From an uncultured Jannaschia sp. (GTDB lineage Bacteria > Pseudomonadota > Alphaproteobacteria > Rhodobacterales > Rhodobacteraceae): 64,000 bases of DNA. Positions 26,993-36,229 of the stretch are shown here, piece after piece. The notes beneath the pieces were generated by a model, which saw only the letters and a list, made by a program, of their open reading frames with translations, was not told where the DNA came from and made no database searches. Position 1 is the stretch's first letter. Each line of letters starts with the position of its first letter. The stretch is from NCBI GenBank assembly GCA_947494145.1, contig CANLTZ010000003.1, forward strand, positions 310,001-374,000. Reading direction: 5' to 3'. A program made the translations under genes and the position numbers.

Positions 26993-28004
26993 AAAACCGG
27001 TATCGCGCGGCCACGGCATGGGCATAGGCGGCCAGCATCCGGTCGCGGCCCATCATGGCGCTGACCAGCATCAGAAGCGTGCTTTGGGGCAGGTGGAAAT
27101 TTGTGATCAGCCCATCCGCCGCTTGGAAAGTGAACCCTGGATAGATGAAGATGTCGGTCTCGCCCCGGAAGGGTTCGATCTGGCCGGACCGAGCCGCCGT
27201 TTCGATCAAGCGCAGCGCGGTGGTGCCCACGGGAATGACGCGACCACCCTGCGCCCGGGTCTGCGCGATGTCTTGGGCCGCGCGGGCCGTCACCTCGCCC
27301 CATTCGGCATGCATCTTATGGGTGGTCACATCCTCGACCTTCACCGGCAGGAAGGTCCCCGCCCCGACATGGAGCGTGACCTCGGTGAAGTCCACGCCAC
27401 GGGCGCGCAACGCATCCAGCAATGGCGCGTCGAAATGCAAGCTGGCCGTGGGCGCGGCCACGGCCCCCGCATGGCGCGCCCAGATGGATTGGTAATCGTC
27501 GCGGTCCTGCCCGTCCGGGGCGCGCTTGGCGGCGATATAGGGGGGCAGTGGCATTTCACCGACCGCATCCAGGGCTGCGTCCAGTGCCGCGCCCTCAGCC
27601 TCGAACCGCAGCGTGACCTCGCTATCGGTCTTCGCAGCCAACTCGGCCTTGAGCCCTGTGGCGAACTCTACCCGGTCGCCTGCGCGCATCTTGCGCAAGG
27701 GTTTTCCCAAGGCCTGCCAGCTTCCATCCGGGTTGGGCTGGGTCAGGGTGAATTCCACCCGGGCCCGCCCACTGCCATCGCTGGTGGCGCGCACCCGTTC
27801 CCCCACCAGGCGGGCGGGAATGACCTTGGTGTCGTTCAGAACCAGCCGATCACCGGGCCTGAGCCAATGGGTCAGGTCGCGCACGCCCGCATCGGTTAGC
27901 GCGTCAGGCTGCACAACCAGCATCCGCGCCGCAGACCGGGGCTTGGCGGGCCGCGTGGCAATCAAATCGTCGGGCAGGTCGAAATCGAAATCGCTGAGCT
28001 TCAT
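26952..28004 (-). CDS. queA: tRNA preQ1(34) S-adenosylmethionine ribosyltransferase-isomerase
   Basis: A 350-residue enzyme that transfers and isomerises the ribosyl part of SAM onto preQ1 in tRNA, forming epoxyqueuosine. Family motifs are intact: [59 protein letters not shown] and [14 protein letters not shown]. Length is standard. Its 3' end overlaps that of the AraC gene. No other queuosine gene is visible in the window. Confidence 0.96.
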   Translation of the reverse strand: MKLSDFDFDLPDDLIATRPAKPRSAARMLVVQPDALTDAGVRDLTHWLRPGDRLVLNDTKVIPARLVGERVRATSDGSGRARVEFTLTQPNPDGSWQALGKPLRKMRAGDRVEFATGLKAELAAKTDSEVTLRFEAEGAALDAALDAVGEMPLPPYIAAKRAPDGQDRDDYQSIWARHAGAVAAPTASLHFDAPLLDALRARGVDFTEVTLHVGAGTFLPVKVEDVTTHKMHAEWGEVTARAAQDIAQTRAQGGRVIPVGTTALRLIETAARSGQIEPFRGETDIFIYPGFTFQAADGLITNFHLPQSTLLMLVSAMMGRDRMLAAYAHAVAARYRFFSYGDASLLLPRG

Positions 28005-28052
28005 GGCCCGCCTCTATCGCGGTTTCCACCAGGCCTGCATCCCGATTTTGCG

Positions 28053-31000
28053 TCAGGACGGCGGCGCGCGGCGGAATATTTCGCGGAAGATGCCAGGCGT
28101 CAGGATCGACAAGGGGTTCACGGCCACTTGCGGGTCGTCGGCGGGGCCGCGCAACCGGTAGGTGAACCCGAATAGTCCCTCATCCTGGCGGGCAAACAAA
28201 GCCCCGAACAGACCGTTCACGAGATAGATTGGGGAAATAACCCCCTCCATATCCAAGCGCTTGGAACCCAGGTCATAAAGACCGTCGGCCGTGATCGACA
28301 TGGACGGGCCCACGGCGCTGGCGCGGCGCACGGCGATATCATCGGGCCGCAGGGTGAAATCCGACTCGACGGTCCCAAAGGCCAAACCTTCGCCCGTCAA
28401 TTGCTCCAAGATGCCCACGACCGACAAAGCTTGCAGCAGCGAGGCCAGCGCAGGGGCGTTGCGCACCCGCAGGTTCGCCATGCGGACGGCGCCGTCGTAG
28501 TGCCCCTCCCGCTCGGTGGGGCGCAGGGTGAAGCGGATCGTGCCGCCGCGCGCATCCTCGAACAGCCCGGCAGATCGCAGGACGGCGCCCGCATCTCCGC
28601 CCTGCACCTGCACAACAGTTCCGCCAGCCCCAGGGGCCAGCACCCCTTCGATGGGCGCGCCGCCATTGATCCGGCCATTGAAGCTGCCCGTCGCGCCCCG
28701 CAGATCGGCCCGCAGATCGGTCAAAGCGATGCCCTCGGTCACAGTCAGGGAATTCAGCGCCACGCTCAGCGGTGCGGGCGGCCCGCCGCCCCCGCCATCG
28801 TCGCTGCCTGCGCCAGATAGAAGCGCGCGCCGCAGGTCTGCCGTGCCCCCGCCGATGGAAATGGCGGCCTTTGCCCCCGGTCCCCGACCGCTCAGCGTGA
28901 CGGGGCCGCGGAACCAGCCGGTATCCACCCGCTCGAACCGCGCCGCATTCAGGCTTCGGTCGGCGCGGAAGGATATCGCCCCCACCGCCTCCAACCCCCG
29001 CGCGTCCAGTGCGATGCGGGTAACCTCGGGCTGCGCACCCAGCCGTGCGGCGACGGAGAACGTCGCGGCGCTGTCGGTAGGCTTGCGCCAGCCAATGGCA
29101 GGCAGGGCCACCGAAAGGCCGCGCAGATCGCTGGTCAAGGCAAGCTGCGGGCTTTGGCCTTGGGGCAGCGTCACGTCGATTTCGGCGCGGGTCCGCCCCG
29201 ATAGGCGCAGCGCATCCAATCGGATGCCAAAGCGCGCCAGGCCTGCGGGGTCGATCTGGGCCACGCCGGTGACGCGCCCGGGCTCTGGCAGAGGGCGCGG
29301 CGGCGGGGGCGTCGCGTTGGGGTCCATGGGTTGGTCCGACGGGGGCGGCAGGGCCTGCCGCCAGGTGCCTGAAAACGGCACGCCATCCAGCGTCCCCTCA
29401 CCGCCGATTTCCACCCGCGCGCGGTCGGCACGCAAACGCAGTGTATTTGCGGCAATGGTGCGCCCGGGGATGATCTCGGTGCTTTGCGCGTTGCTGAGCG
29501 TCGCGTCCACGTCCCAGAAGATGTCCGCGGGCGCATTGCCTTTGCGGAACGGCAATTCCACCCGGATAAAGCCTTCGGCCTGCCCTGTGGCCAGGTTCGA
29601 CGTCTTATTGAGACGCTCCAACAACCGGAATGGCCGGTTATTGAGCGCAGTGAGCACGTCACTGATTTCGCCTCGCACGATCAAGTCCACCTCACCCTGA
29701 AGCGGCCGCTCGCGGGCATCGGGGATGGTCAGGGTGGTGCCCGCGATATCGATACGCGGCGTGTCTTCGGTCAGCGTATCGCCCGGCCCTAGGGCCGGGA
29801 CCGTGCCGGCATCGAAACGCAGCGTCAGCCGACCGCCATCCAACTGGCCCACGCCGTAAGCGCCTTCGCCCGGTGGCATGAAGCGCATGTAGCGCACATT
29901 GCCAGACTGGAAGGCGAAGCTGGCTTGCGTTTCCGGCGCCTCACCCGGGGCAAGGCGCACAAGCGCCACGGCATCGCGCACTTCACCGCTCAACAAGTTG
30001 GTCGTAAACCAGCGGCGCGCATTGGCGGCCACATGGGGGGGCCAAAGCGCGGCCACCTCCGAGACGCCCATTTGCGGCAAGGCCAGTCGCATCGTACCGC
30101 CCAGCCCCTCGGGCAGAATGTCCAGTTGGCCCGAAAGGCGTGCCATGCCCGATGGCCCGGACACGAAGGCCTGACCCACATGGAGCGCGAGGGGTTCCTG
30201 CGTCAGCCGCGCCTCGAAAAGACCCTGGTCGAAGGCCACGCGACGGTCGAACATGCCATCGGGGTTGATGATCGTGGGGCCCAGGAAAAGTTGCACCTGA
30301 ATGGGCCCCGTCGCGCCGTCTTCCAACAGGACCTGCCCATCGGCCTGGACCGACAATTCATCGGACGAGGCCCTGATTTCCGTCAATTCCACGCGGCCCG
30401 ACCCGGGCACCCATTCCACGGCCAGCCGCGCGCGGTCCACGGCCATGGCGGGCCGGTCGGTCATGCTGGCTTCGGCCACGCGCAGACGCCCGCGGACCGG
30501 GCCGGGCGTGCCGTCTTCCGACAGGGTCATCGTGGCCTCGGCGCTGATATCGCCCTTGGCCAGCGTCAGTGCCGGCACACCGGGCAAGGCCTGGGCCAGC
30601 CCCGGCAGCGAAAGGTCCGACACCCAGGCGCGCGCCTGTGCCCCCTGCCCTTGGACGCCCCGTTCAAGCGTCAACGCCACATAGGCCACATGGCCACCAA
30701 CGCCGGTCACCGCCATGTCGAGGCCCAGCCGAACGCCGCTCATGTCGCGCCGCCAGGTCAGCGTGCCCTTTTCCACCTGCTGGGACAGACCGGTGACGGC
30801 GTCGTCGAAGCGCAATTGCACACCGTCGATGGTCACGTCGCGCAAATCGGCAATGACCGGCATGGCCAGCGCGGTGTCGAGCATGGCCAAGGCCTCGGGC
30901 CAGTCGCTTGGCAATTCGCCGTCGCCTTGGCCCAGCGCCAGGGAAAAACGCCCCTCCGCGTCGCGGCCCACTGCCAATTCCAGCCCCGACACCGTGACCC

Positions 31001-31361
31001 GGCGGGGCCGTATCTTACCTTGGACCAAAGCTGCGCCATCCAGCGACACGCGCGCGTCGGGCAGTGTCACCAGCGGGGCGTCCCCTGCCGACAGAACCGC
31101 GTCGGTCAGCCGCAAGCGCAGGGCCTGCGCATCCAGGTCGTAGGCCAGCGCCACGCCACCCAGATCCAGCCCATGGTCGCCCAGATCGCGGGCGATGCGC
31201 GTCTCGATCCGGTCCACCGTCCAAGCGGGCAGCGCGATGGCATCCTGTGTCAGCCGCCAGGCCGCAACCGCCAGCACCGCCAGCAGAATGAGCAGCACAT
31301 AGCCGGACCCATGGGCGGCGCGGCGCGCGACCTTGCGGCGGGGTTTGGGCTGGTCGGTCAT
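28053..31361 (-). CDS. AsmA-like/YhdP family large envelope protein
   Basis: A 1102-residue protein with one N-terminal membrane helix (YVLLILLAVLAVAAWRL) after a basic start, then a long beta-rich region of repeated strands, and a C-terminal AsmA-like segment (YHVPR-type, here EGVISPIYLVNGLFGALFARQ). It fits the DUF3971/AsmA-like YhdP group, long envelope-spanning proteins thought to help move phospholipids from inner to outer membrane. The protein is mostly periplasmic. It is divergent from the PrxQ gene and upstream of queA with a 48-base gap. Family assignment is by overall architecture; the precise role in this organism is inferred. Confidence 0.8.
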   Translation of the reverse strand: MTDQPKPRRKVARRAAHGSGYVLLILLAVLAVAAWRLTQDAIALPAWTVDRIETRIARDLGDHGLDLGGVALAYDLDAQALRLRLTDAVLSAGDAPLVTLPDARVSLDGAALVQGKIRPRRVTVSGLELAVGRDAEGRFSLALGQGDGELPSDWPEALAMLDTALAMPVIADLRDVTIDGVQLRFDDAVTGLSQQVEKGTLTWRRDMSGVRLGLDMAVTGVGGHVAYVALTLERGVQGQGAQARAWVSDLSLPGLAQALPGVPALTLAKGDISAEATMTLSEDGTPGPVRGRLRVAEASMTDRPAMAVDRARLAVEWVPGSGRVELTEIRASSDELSVQADGQVLLEDGATGPIQVQLFLGPTIINPDGMFDRRVAFDQGLFEARLTQEPLALHVGQAFVSGPSGMARLSGQLDILPEGLGGTMRLALPQMGVSEVAALWPPHVAANARRWFTTNLLSGEVRDAVALVRLAPGEAPETQASFAFQSGNVRYMRFMPPGEGAYGVGQLDGGRLTLRFDAGTVPALGPGDTLTEDTPRIDIAGTTLTIPDARERPLQGEVDLIVRGEISDVLTALNNRPFRLLERLNKTSNLATGQAEGFIRVELPFRKGNAPADIFWDVDATLSNAQSTEIIPGRTIAANTLRLRADRARVEIGGEGTLDGVPFSGTWRQALPPPSDQPMDPNATPPPPRPLPEPGRVTGVAQIDPAGLARFGIRLDALRLSGRTRAEIDVTLPQGQSPQLALTSDLRGLSVALPAIGWRKPTDSAATFSVAARLGAQPEVTRIALDARGLEAVGAISFRADRSLNAARFERVDTGWFRGPVTLSGRGPGAKAAISIGGGTADLRRALLSGAGSDDGGGGGPPAPLSVALNSLTVTEGIALTDLRADLRGATGSFNGRINGGAPIEGVLAPGAGGTVVQVQGGDAGAVLRSAGLFEDARGGTIRFTLRPTEREGHYDGAVRMANLRVRNAPALASLLQALSVVGILEQLTGEGLAFGTVESDFTLRPDDIAVRRASAVGPSMSITADGLYDLGSKRLDMEGVISPIYLVNGLFGALFARQDEGLFGFTYRLRGPADDPQVAVNPLSILTPGIFREIFRRAPPS

Positions 31362-31436
31362 CTTACTTCACCTTGACCTGAAGGGGGCCGAGTTCCAAGT
31401 CCTCCCCCGAGCTCACACTGACCCGAGGACAACGCC

Positions 31437-31904
31437 ATGACCGCATCCATCGAACCCGGCCAAGCCGCCCCCGCCTTCGACTTGCCCACCGGCGGCGATG
31501 GCCGCGTGTCGCTGGCGGAGCTGAAGGGCAAGCAAGTCGTACTCTACTTCTACCCCAAAGACGACACGCCCGGCTGCACCAAGGAAAGCATCGCCTTTAC
31601 CGAAGCCCTGCCCGAATTTGAGAAGGCAGGCGCCGTGGTCATCGGCGTATCCAAGGACACCGTCGCCAAGCACGATAAGTTCGCCGCCAAACACTCGCTG
31701 GGTGTCGTCCTGGCCTCGGACGCCGAAGGCACGACCTGCGAAGATTACGGAACCTGGGTCGAAAAGAACATGTATGGCAAGAAATACATGGGGATAGAGC
31801 GCGCAACCTTCCTGATCGACGAAAGCGGCATGGTCAAACAGGTCTGGCGCAAGGTGAAGGTGCCCGGCCATGCCGAGGCCGTGTTGGACGCGGTCCGCGC
31901 GTGA
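31437..31904 (+). CDS. bcp: Thioredoxin-dependent peroxiredoxin (BCP/PrxQ)
   Basis: A 155-residue peroxiredoxin that reduces hydrogen and organic peroxides. The peroxidatic Cys47 lies in KDDTPGCTKESIAF. The resolving Cys five residues later in E. coli BCP is Ile here. The only other Cys is 101 (TTCEDYGTW), so resolution must use this distant Cys, another thiol or a 1-Cys mechanism. The C-terminal part (EKNMYGKKYMGIERATFLID) is standard. Its stop overlaps the GTG of the DUF455 gene. Confidence 0.92.
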   Translation: MTASIEPGQAAPAFDLPTGGDGRVSLAELKGKQVVLYFYPKDDTPGCTKESIAFTEALPEFEKAGAVVIGVSKDTVAKHDKFAAKHSLGVVLASDAEGTTCEDYGTWVEKNMYGKKYMGIERATFLIDESGMVKQVWRKVKVPGHAEAVLDAVRA

Positions 31905-32713
31905 CGGACACCCTGGCGCAGATGGCGGCGGAGGTGCTGGCCACCGCCGATCCGCGCGCCAAGACCGACCTGTCGCGCACCCATGCCGCCGCTTGGTTCG
32001 CGGCGCGCGATGCAGGCGAAACCCTGCCCGTGGGCACCGCGCAGCCGCCAGACCGGCCTGCGCGGCCCGACAGGCCAGAGCTGCTTCACCCCCGCGATGT
32101 GCCGCGCCGCAAACCCGGCACGCCCGAAGGCCGCATCGCCTTGATGCACGCCGTGGCGCATATCGAATTGAATGCGGTGGACCTGCATTGGGACATCATC
32201 GCGCGGTTCAGCCATGTCCCCATGCCCATGGGCTTCTTCGATGATTGGGTCCGGGCGGCGGATGAGGAATCGAAGCATTGGGGGCTTATGTCTGATTGCC
32301 TGGAAGCGGCTGGCTCCCATTACGGGGCGCTTGCGGCCCATGCGGGCATGTGGCGCGCCGCCGAAGAAACCGCGGGCGACCTGATGGCGCGGCTTGCCGT
32401 GGTGCCCATGGTGCTGGAGGCCCGCGGCCTCGACGTGACCCCGGGCATGATCGAAATCTTCCGCAAGGCGGGCGAAACAGACGCCACTGCCGCGCTGGAA
32501 ACCATCTATTCCGAAGAAGTGGGGCACGTGGCCTATGGCTCCAAGTGGTTCCATTTCCTGTGCGGCCGCCACGACCTTGACCCAAAGGAAACCTTCCATG
32601 ATCTGGTGCGCCGCTACTTCCACGGGCCGCTGAAGCCGCCGTTTAATGACGAAAAACGCGCGGAAGCAGGGCTTCCACCGGACTTCTACTGGCCCCTCTC
32701 CGAAACAGTCTGA
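31901..32713 (+). CDS. Ferritin-like DUF455 family protein
   Basis: A 270-residue helical protein with ferritin-type metal motifs: HAVAHIELNAVDLHWD, DEESKHWGLM, VVPMVLEARGLDVTPG and EEVGHVAYG. The spaced Glu and His residues suggest a di-iron centre. Family function is not established; some members are linked to tRNA-hydroxylase-like chemistry. The GTG at 31901 overlaps the peroxiredoxin stop (GTGA), so the two are translated together. This suggests an oxidative stress or iron-related job. Confidence 0.82.
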   Translation: MTDTLAQMAAEVLATADPRAKTDLSRTHAAAWFAARDAGETLPVGTAQPPDRPARPDRPELLHPRDVPRRKPGTPEGRIALMHAVAHIELNAVDLHWDIIARFSHVPMPMGFFDDWVRAADEESKHWGLMSDCLEAAGSHYGALAAHAGMWRAAEETAGDLMARLAVVPMVLEARGLDVTPGMIEIFRKAGETDATAALETIYSEEVGHVAYGSKWFHFLCGRHDLDPKETFHDLVRRYFHGPLKPPFNDEKRAEAGLPPDFYWPLSETV

Positions 32714-32940
32714 CGGTCTTGCGAAGACTGTTGCCGGGATCACGGATCGATCACGCAGAAGTGGCGAAGATTCGCCGGATGACGTTACGAGAATCGCTTG
32801 GATTGGTAAGAATGGTTGCCCGATTGCCACCATTTCCCTAGACCTCCCCCACAGGCAGACCCCCGGGGACAGGGGGATTCGGGGAACGGGACCGGCGGAG
32901 AAACAAGCCGTTCGGATACCAAAATTGAGGGAGGCAGGAT

Positions 32941-34269
32941 GTGAAGCAGCGCCTGTCCGACAGATTGAATGCGCGGTTGGAAAAGCACCTTCCGGAGCAG
33001 CGACTCTTCCTGAAATCAGACGATGGGACCCGCTTCGTGCGAATGCGGCCCCTGACCCAAGCCGGTATCCTGACGGGGTGCGCGCTGCTTCTGGGTTGGA
33101 CGGTCGTCGTCACCTCGTTCTTCCTTCTGGGAAGCATCAATTCGGGCTCAAGCCGCGACTACGCGGCCCGTGCCACCTTTGCCTATGAGACCCGCCTCGC
33201 CGCTTTGGCCGCCGAGCGCGACAGCCGCGCAATCGAAGCCGAACAGGCCTTGAACCGCTTCTACACCGCGCTCGACGAAGTTTCGAAGATGCAGGAGGAA
33301 CTGCTAACCTCAGAGCAGCGCGTGCGCGAGCTTGAGACCGGCGTCGAAGTCATCCAACGCACCTTGAGCCGCACCGTGGCCGAGCGCAACGCAGCGCGCG
33401 CCGAAGTAGAGGTCGCCCTTTCCCGGCTGGAAAACGCGCCCGAAGCCGCAGCCCGCGCCGAAAGGCTGGCCGCCGATGCCGCCGCGACGGCCGAAGCCCT
33501 GACCGAGGCGTTGGACGCGACCGCCTTGGAGCGCGACGAAGCCGTTGTCGTGGCCGAAGGCGCCGATGCGGTTATCGACCGGATGGAAGCCAATGCCGCG
33601 CTGGTGGCCGAACGCAATGAGCGTATTTTCCAGCGACTGGAAACGGCGGTGGAAACCTCGCTCGACCCGCTGCGCAAGGTCTTCGACCAAGCCGGTATCT
33701 CAACCGATGCCCTGCTGGACCAAGTGCGTCGCGGCTATTCCGGCCAGGGTGGGCCGCTGGAAGAAGTCGTGGTGTCGACCCGCGGCGGCACTTCCGTTCC
33801 TGACTTGGACACGGAGCGCGCCAACCGCTTGCTCGACAAGATGGAAGAGGTCGATCTTTATCGTCTAGCCGCCGAAAGCTTGCCACTGGGTCACCCCGTG
33901 CGCGGCACCCATCGCCGCACGTCCGGGTTCGGGCCACGCTGGGGCCGCATGCATTCCGGTCTGGATTTCGCAGCCTCGCGCGGCACGCCCATCGTTGCCG
34001 CCGCCGAGGGCGAGGTGACCTTTGCGGGTTGGCAATCGGGCTACGGGAAGCTTATCAAGATCCAACATCCGCTGGGTTTTGAGACGCGCTATGCGCATCT
34101 ATCGTCGATCAAGGTGCGGGTTGGTCAAAGGGTCTCGCGCGGGGCGCATATCGGTGGTATGGGGACGACCGGACGTTCGACCGGCGTACATCTCCACTAT
34201 GAGATTCGTCGCGGCGGGCAAGCTCTCAACCCAGTCACCTTCATCAATGCAGGTCAGGATGTTTTCTAA
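32941..34269 (+). CDS. M23 family metallopeptidase with coiled coil
   Basis: A 442-residue membrane-anchored peptidoglycan hydrolase. A transmembrane helix lies at about residues 40-62 (GILTGCALLLGWTVVVTSFF). A long Ala/Glu-rich coiled coil covers about 75-240, and the C-terminal LytM/M23 domain has MHSGLDFAA, TRYAHLSS and VHLHYEIR with the zinc ligands His, Asp, His and the catalytic His all present. It should cut peptide cross-links in the periplasm. The GTG start follows gagggaggcaggat. The end overlaps the bactofilin start by 11 bases, a known pairing in which a bactofilin scaffold positions an M23 enzyme to shape the cell. Confidence 0.9.
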   Translation: MKQRLSDRLNARLEKHLPEQRLFLKSDDGTRFVRMRPLTQAGILTGCALLLGWTVVVTSFFLLGSINSGSSRDYAARATFAYETRLAALAAERDSRAIEAEQALNRFYTALDEVSKMQEELLTSEQRVRELETGVEVIQRTLSRTVAERNAARAEVEVALSRLENAPEAAARAERLAADAAATAEALTEALDATALERDEAVVVAEGADAVIDRMEANAALVAERNERIFQRLETAVETSLDPLRKVFDQAGISTDALLDQVRRGYSGQGGPLEEVVVSTRGGTSVPDLDTERANRLLDKMEEVDLYRLAAESLPLGHPVRGTHRRTSGFGPRWGRMHSGLDFAASRGTPIVAAAEGEVTFAGWQSGYGKLIKIQHPLGFETRYAHLSSIKVRVGQRVSRGAHIGGMGTTGRSTGVHLHYEIRRGGQALNPVTFINAGQDVF

Positions 34270-34780
34270 ATCCAAGCTGAACCAGCCCGGCGGCGACGCC
34301 GACAAACCCGCCACTCCGACGGCCCCAGGCGGCGCCCCAGCCACCCCGCCATCCAAACCCGCGGGGCTTGAACTGGGGGCCGGATCGCAGGCCATGAAAC
34401 CGAAAGTTGCACCCTCGACCCTGTCTTCGGACCTTATCATCAAGGGCGATATCAAAACGTCGGGTGACATCCAGATCGAAGGCGAAGTGGAAGGCAACAT
34501 CCACGCCCATCTGCTGACCGTCGGCGAAGGCGCCACTGTGCGCGGCGAAGTCGTGGCCGATGACATCGTGGTCAATGGCCGCGTCGTGGGCCGCGTGCGC
34601 GGCCTGAAGGTACGCCTGACGTCGACCGCACGGGTCGAAGGCGACATCATCCACAAGACCATCGCCATCGAATCGGGTGCCCATTTCGAAGGTGCCGTGC
34701 AGCGCCAGGACGACCCGCTCGGGTCGGGCAGCAAGGCGATTTCGGCTGCGGCGAAGGCTGCTGACGGGGCGAAATCCTGA
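34259..34780 (+). CDS. Bactofilin (polymer-forming cytoskeletal protein)
   Basis: A 173-residue protein. After a Pro-rich disordered N-terminus (residues 1-45) comes the bactofilin beta-helix with its characteristic repeats: SDLIIKGDIKTSGDIQIEGE, VEGNIHAHLLTVGEGATVRGE and VNGRVVGRV. Bactofilins polymerise without nucleotide and serve as scaffolds for cell-wall enzymes and stalk or curvature formation. The ATG at 34259 lies inside the end of the M23 gene, so the pair is translationally coupled. A GC-rich terminator hairpin follows at 34815. Confidence 0.92.
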   Translation: MFSKSKLNQPGGDADKPATPTAPGGAPATPPSKPAGLELGAGSQAMKPKVAPSTLSSDLIIKGDIKTSGDIQIEGEVEGNIHAHLLTVGEGATVRGEVVADDIVVNGRVVGRVRGLKVRLTSTARVEGDIIHKTIAIESGAHFEGAVQRQDDPLGSGSKAISAAAKAADGAKS

Positions 34781-34814
34781 CGCATCGCTAGCGCAGCACC
34801 ATGACAGACGACCC

Positions 34815-34848
34815 ACGAACCCCGCCCCCGGAATGGAGCGGGGTTCGT
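34815..34848 (+). terminator. Terminator hairpin after the bactofilin gene
   Basis: acgaaccccgc (34815-34825) and gcggggttcgt (34838-34848) form a perfect 11-bp stem with a 12-base loop, followed by cgtctttc. It lies 35 bases after the bactofilin stop. If the glycosyltransferase began at ATG 34801, this hairpin would sit inside its first codons, which argues for a later start of that gene. Confidence 0.65.
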
Positions 34849-34899
34849 CGTCTTTCGGGCCTGGAAGGCCGCGTGCCGCCATCCAGACGAGGCGCTGTT

Positions 34900-36171
34900 G
34901 TGCTGACAACGGCAGGGTCGCTGGGCGATTTGTACCCCGTGCTCGCCGTCGCCCGCGCGTTGGAGGCCGCCGGGCTGGAGGCACGTCTGGGCCTGTCCCC
35001 CGACGATTGCGAGGTCGCGCGGCAATGGGGTCTGCTTGCGACCCCCGTGGGACCGTCAGAGGCGGAGGTCTGCGAACGTCTGAGCGTGACCCGGGACGAT
35101 ATCGCGGCGCAGGTGCTGCGCGATGCGGGACCGCTGATCAACCAAGTGCTGATCCCCCTTTTACCGTCAATGCTGGACGCGTTGGAGCCGTTGATGGACG
35201 GCGCGGCCTGCGTGGCAGGCACGGCCTTCGCCATGGCCGGGCCCTTGGCGGCCGAGCGGGCGCGCGTGCCTTGGGTACCGCTAGTCTTGCAGCCTATGCT
35301 CACCTTTTCGGCCCTGGACCCGCCGCTGGCGCGGGGTTTCGGCGCCATGGCGCGGCCACCGCGCAGCGGGGCGGCGCGGGCTTGGAACCGGGCCTATCTG
35401 GGCGTTGCGCGGGGGGTGTTGAAACAGCGCCATGCCAAGCGGCTATCGAAGTTGCGGGGGCAGTTGGGGCTTTCGCCTTTCGCGGGGACGCCGGTCATCG
35501 ACCCAGGGGTCGAGGACGTGCCGCTGCGCCTGGGGCTTTGGTCGAAGGACTTTGCGCCGCGACCCGACGACGCGCCGCCGGAATTGGATGTGGTGGGCTT
35601 TCCGCCCCCGCCGGATGGGGAATTGTCGTTGGACACACAGCGCTGGTTGGATACTGGGCCGCCACCCCTGGTCGTGACGCTGGGCAGCGTGGCGCAGGGT
35701 TTGGGCGGGGCTGCATTCTGGGCGGAGGCCGTGGCGCTCGCCCGGCGCATGGGATTGCGGGCCGTGTTGTTGCATGGGACAGCACAAGTCCCTGATGGAA
35801 GGGACGTTCTCGCCCTACCCTACGCGCCCCATGCCACGCTGTTTCCTCAAGCTGCGGCGGTGATCCACCACGGCGGGATCGGCACGAGTGCAGAGGCGCT
35901 GCGGGCCGGGCGGCCGCAACTGGTCGTACCCGTGGGCGGGGATCAGCGGGACAACGCGGCGCGTCTGGCGCGGCTGGGTGTGGCGGAAGACTTGGGCATC
36001 AAGCAGTTCCGCGCCGACATTGCCGCCAAGCTGCTGGCGGGCCTGCTGGATCGGTTCGACTATGCAGAAGCGGGCAAGCTGGGGGAGCGGATCGCGGCGC
36101 AGAACGGGGCGAAGGAAGCGGCCTTGCGGCTTGCCACGCTGGTAGTGCGGCAAGAGGCGGGACGACGGTAG
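34900..36171 (+). CDS. Glycosyltransferase (MGT/UGT-like, GT-B fold)
   Basis: About 423 residues. The N-terminus LTTAGSLGDLYPVLAVARAL is the start typical of GT1/MGT-type enzymes. The C-terminal donor-site block IHHGGIGTSAEALRAGRPQL with PVGGDQRDNA matches the UGT signature (HHGG...P..DQ..NA). It should move a sugar from a nucleotide donor to a lipid or small-molecule acceptor. I placed the start at GTG 34900, which has gagg at seven-base spacing and begins exactly at the family N-terminus. GTG 34873 and ATG 34801 are alternatives, but the latter would include a terminator hairpin and a non-conserved Pro/Arg-rich stretch. Confidence 0.82.
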   Translation: MLTTAGSLGDLYPVLAVARALEAAGLEARLGLSPDDCEVARQWGLLATPVGPSEAEVCERLSVTRDDIAAQVLRDAGPLINQVLIPLLPSMLDALEPLMDGAACVAGTAFAMAGPLAAERARVPWVPLVLQPMLTFSALDPPLARGFGAMARPPRSGAARAWNRAYLGVARGVLKQRHAKRLSKLRGQLGLSPFAGTPVIDPGVEDVPLRLGLWSKDFAPRPDDAPPELDVVGFPPPPDGELSLDTQRWLDTGPPPLVVTLGSVAQGLGGAAFWAEAVALARRMGLRAVLLHGTAQVPDGRDVLALPYAPHATLFPQAAAVIHHGGIGTSAEALRAGRPQLVVPVGGDQRDNAARLARLGVAEDLGIKQFRADIAAKLLAGLLDRFDYAEAGKLGERIAAQNGAKEAALRLATLVVRQEAGRR

Positions 36172-36229
36172 GGGCCGGGGGCCGGCGCTCTACTTTAAGA
36201 TCGACGTGCAGAAAATTGATATTACAGGA

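Noticed and set aside
29925-31376. 483-codon plus-strand open frame opposite the AsmA-like gene
   Set aside because: Antisense of a large gene in a GC-rich genome; Gln/His/Arg-rich without a fold signature.
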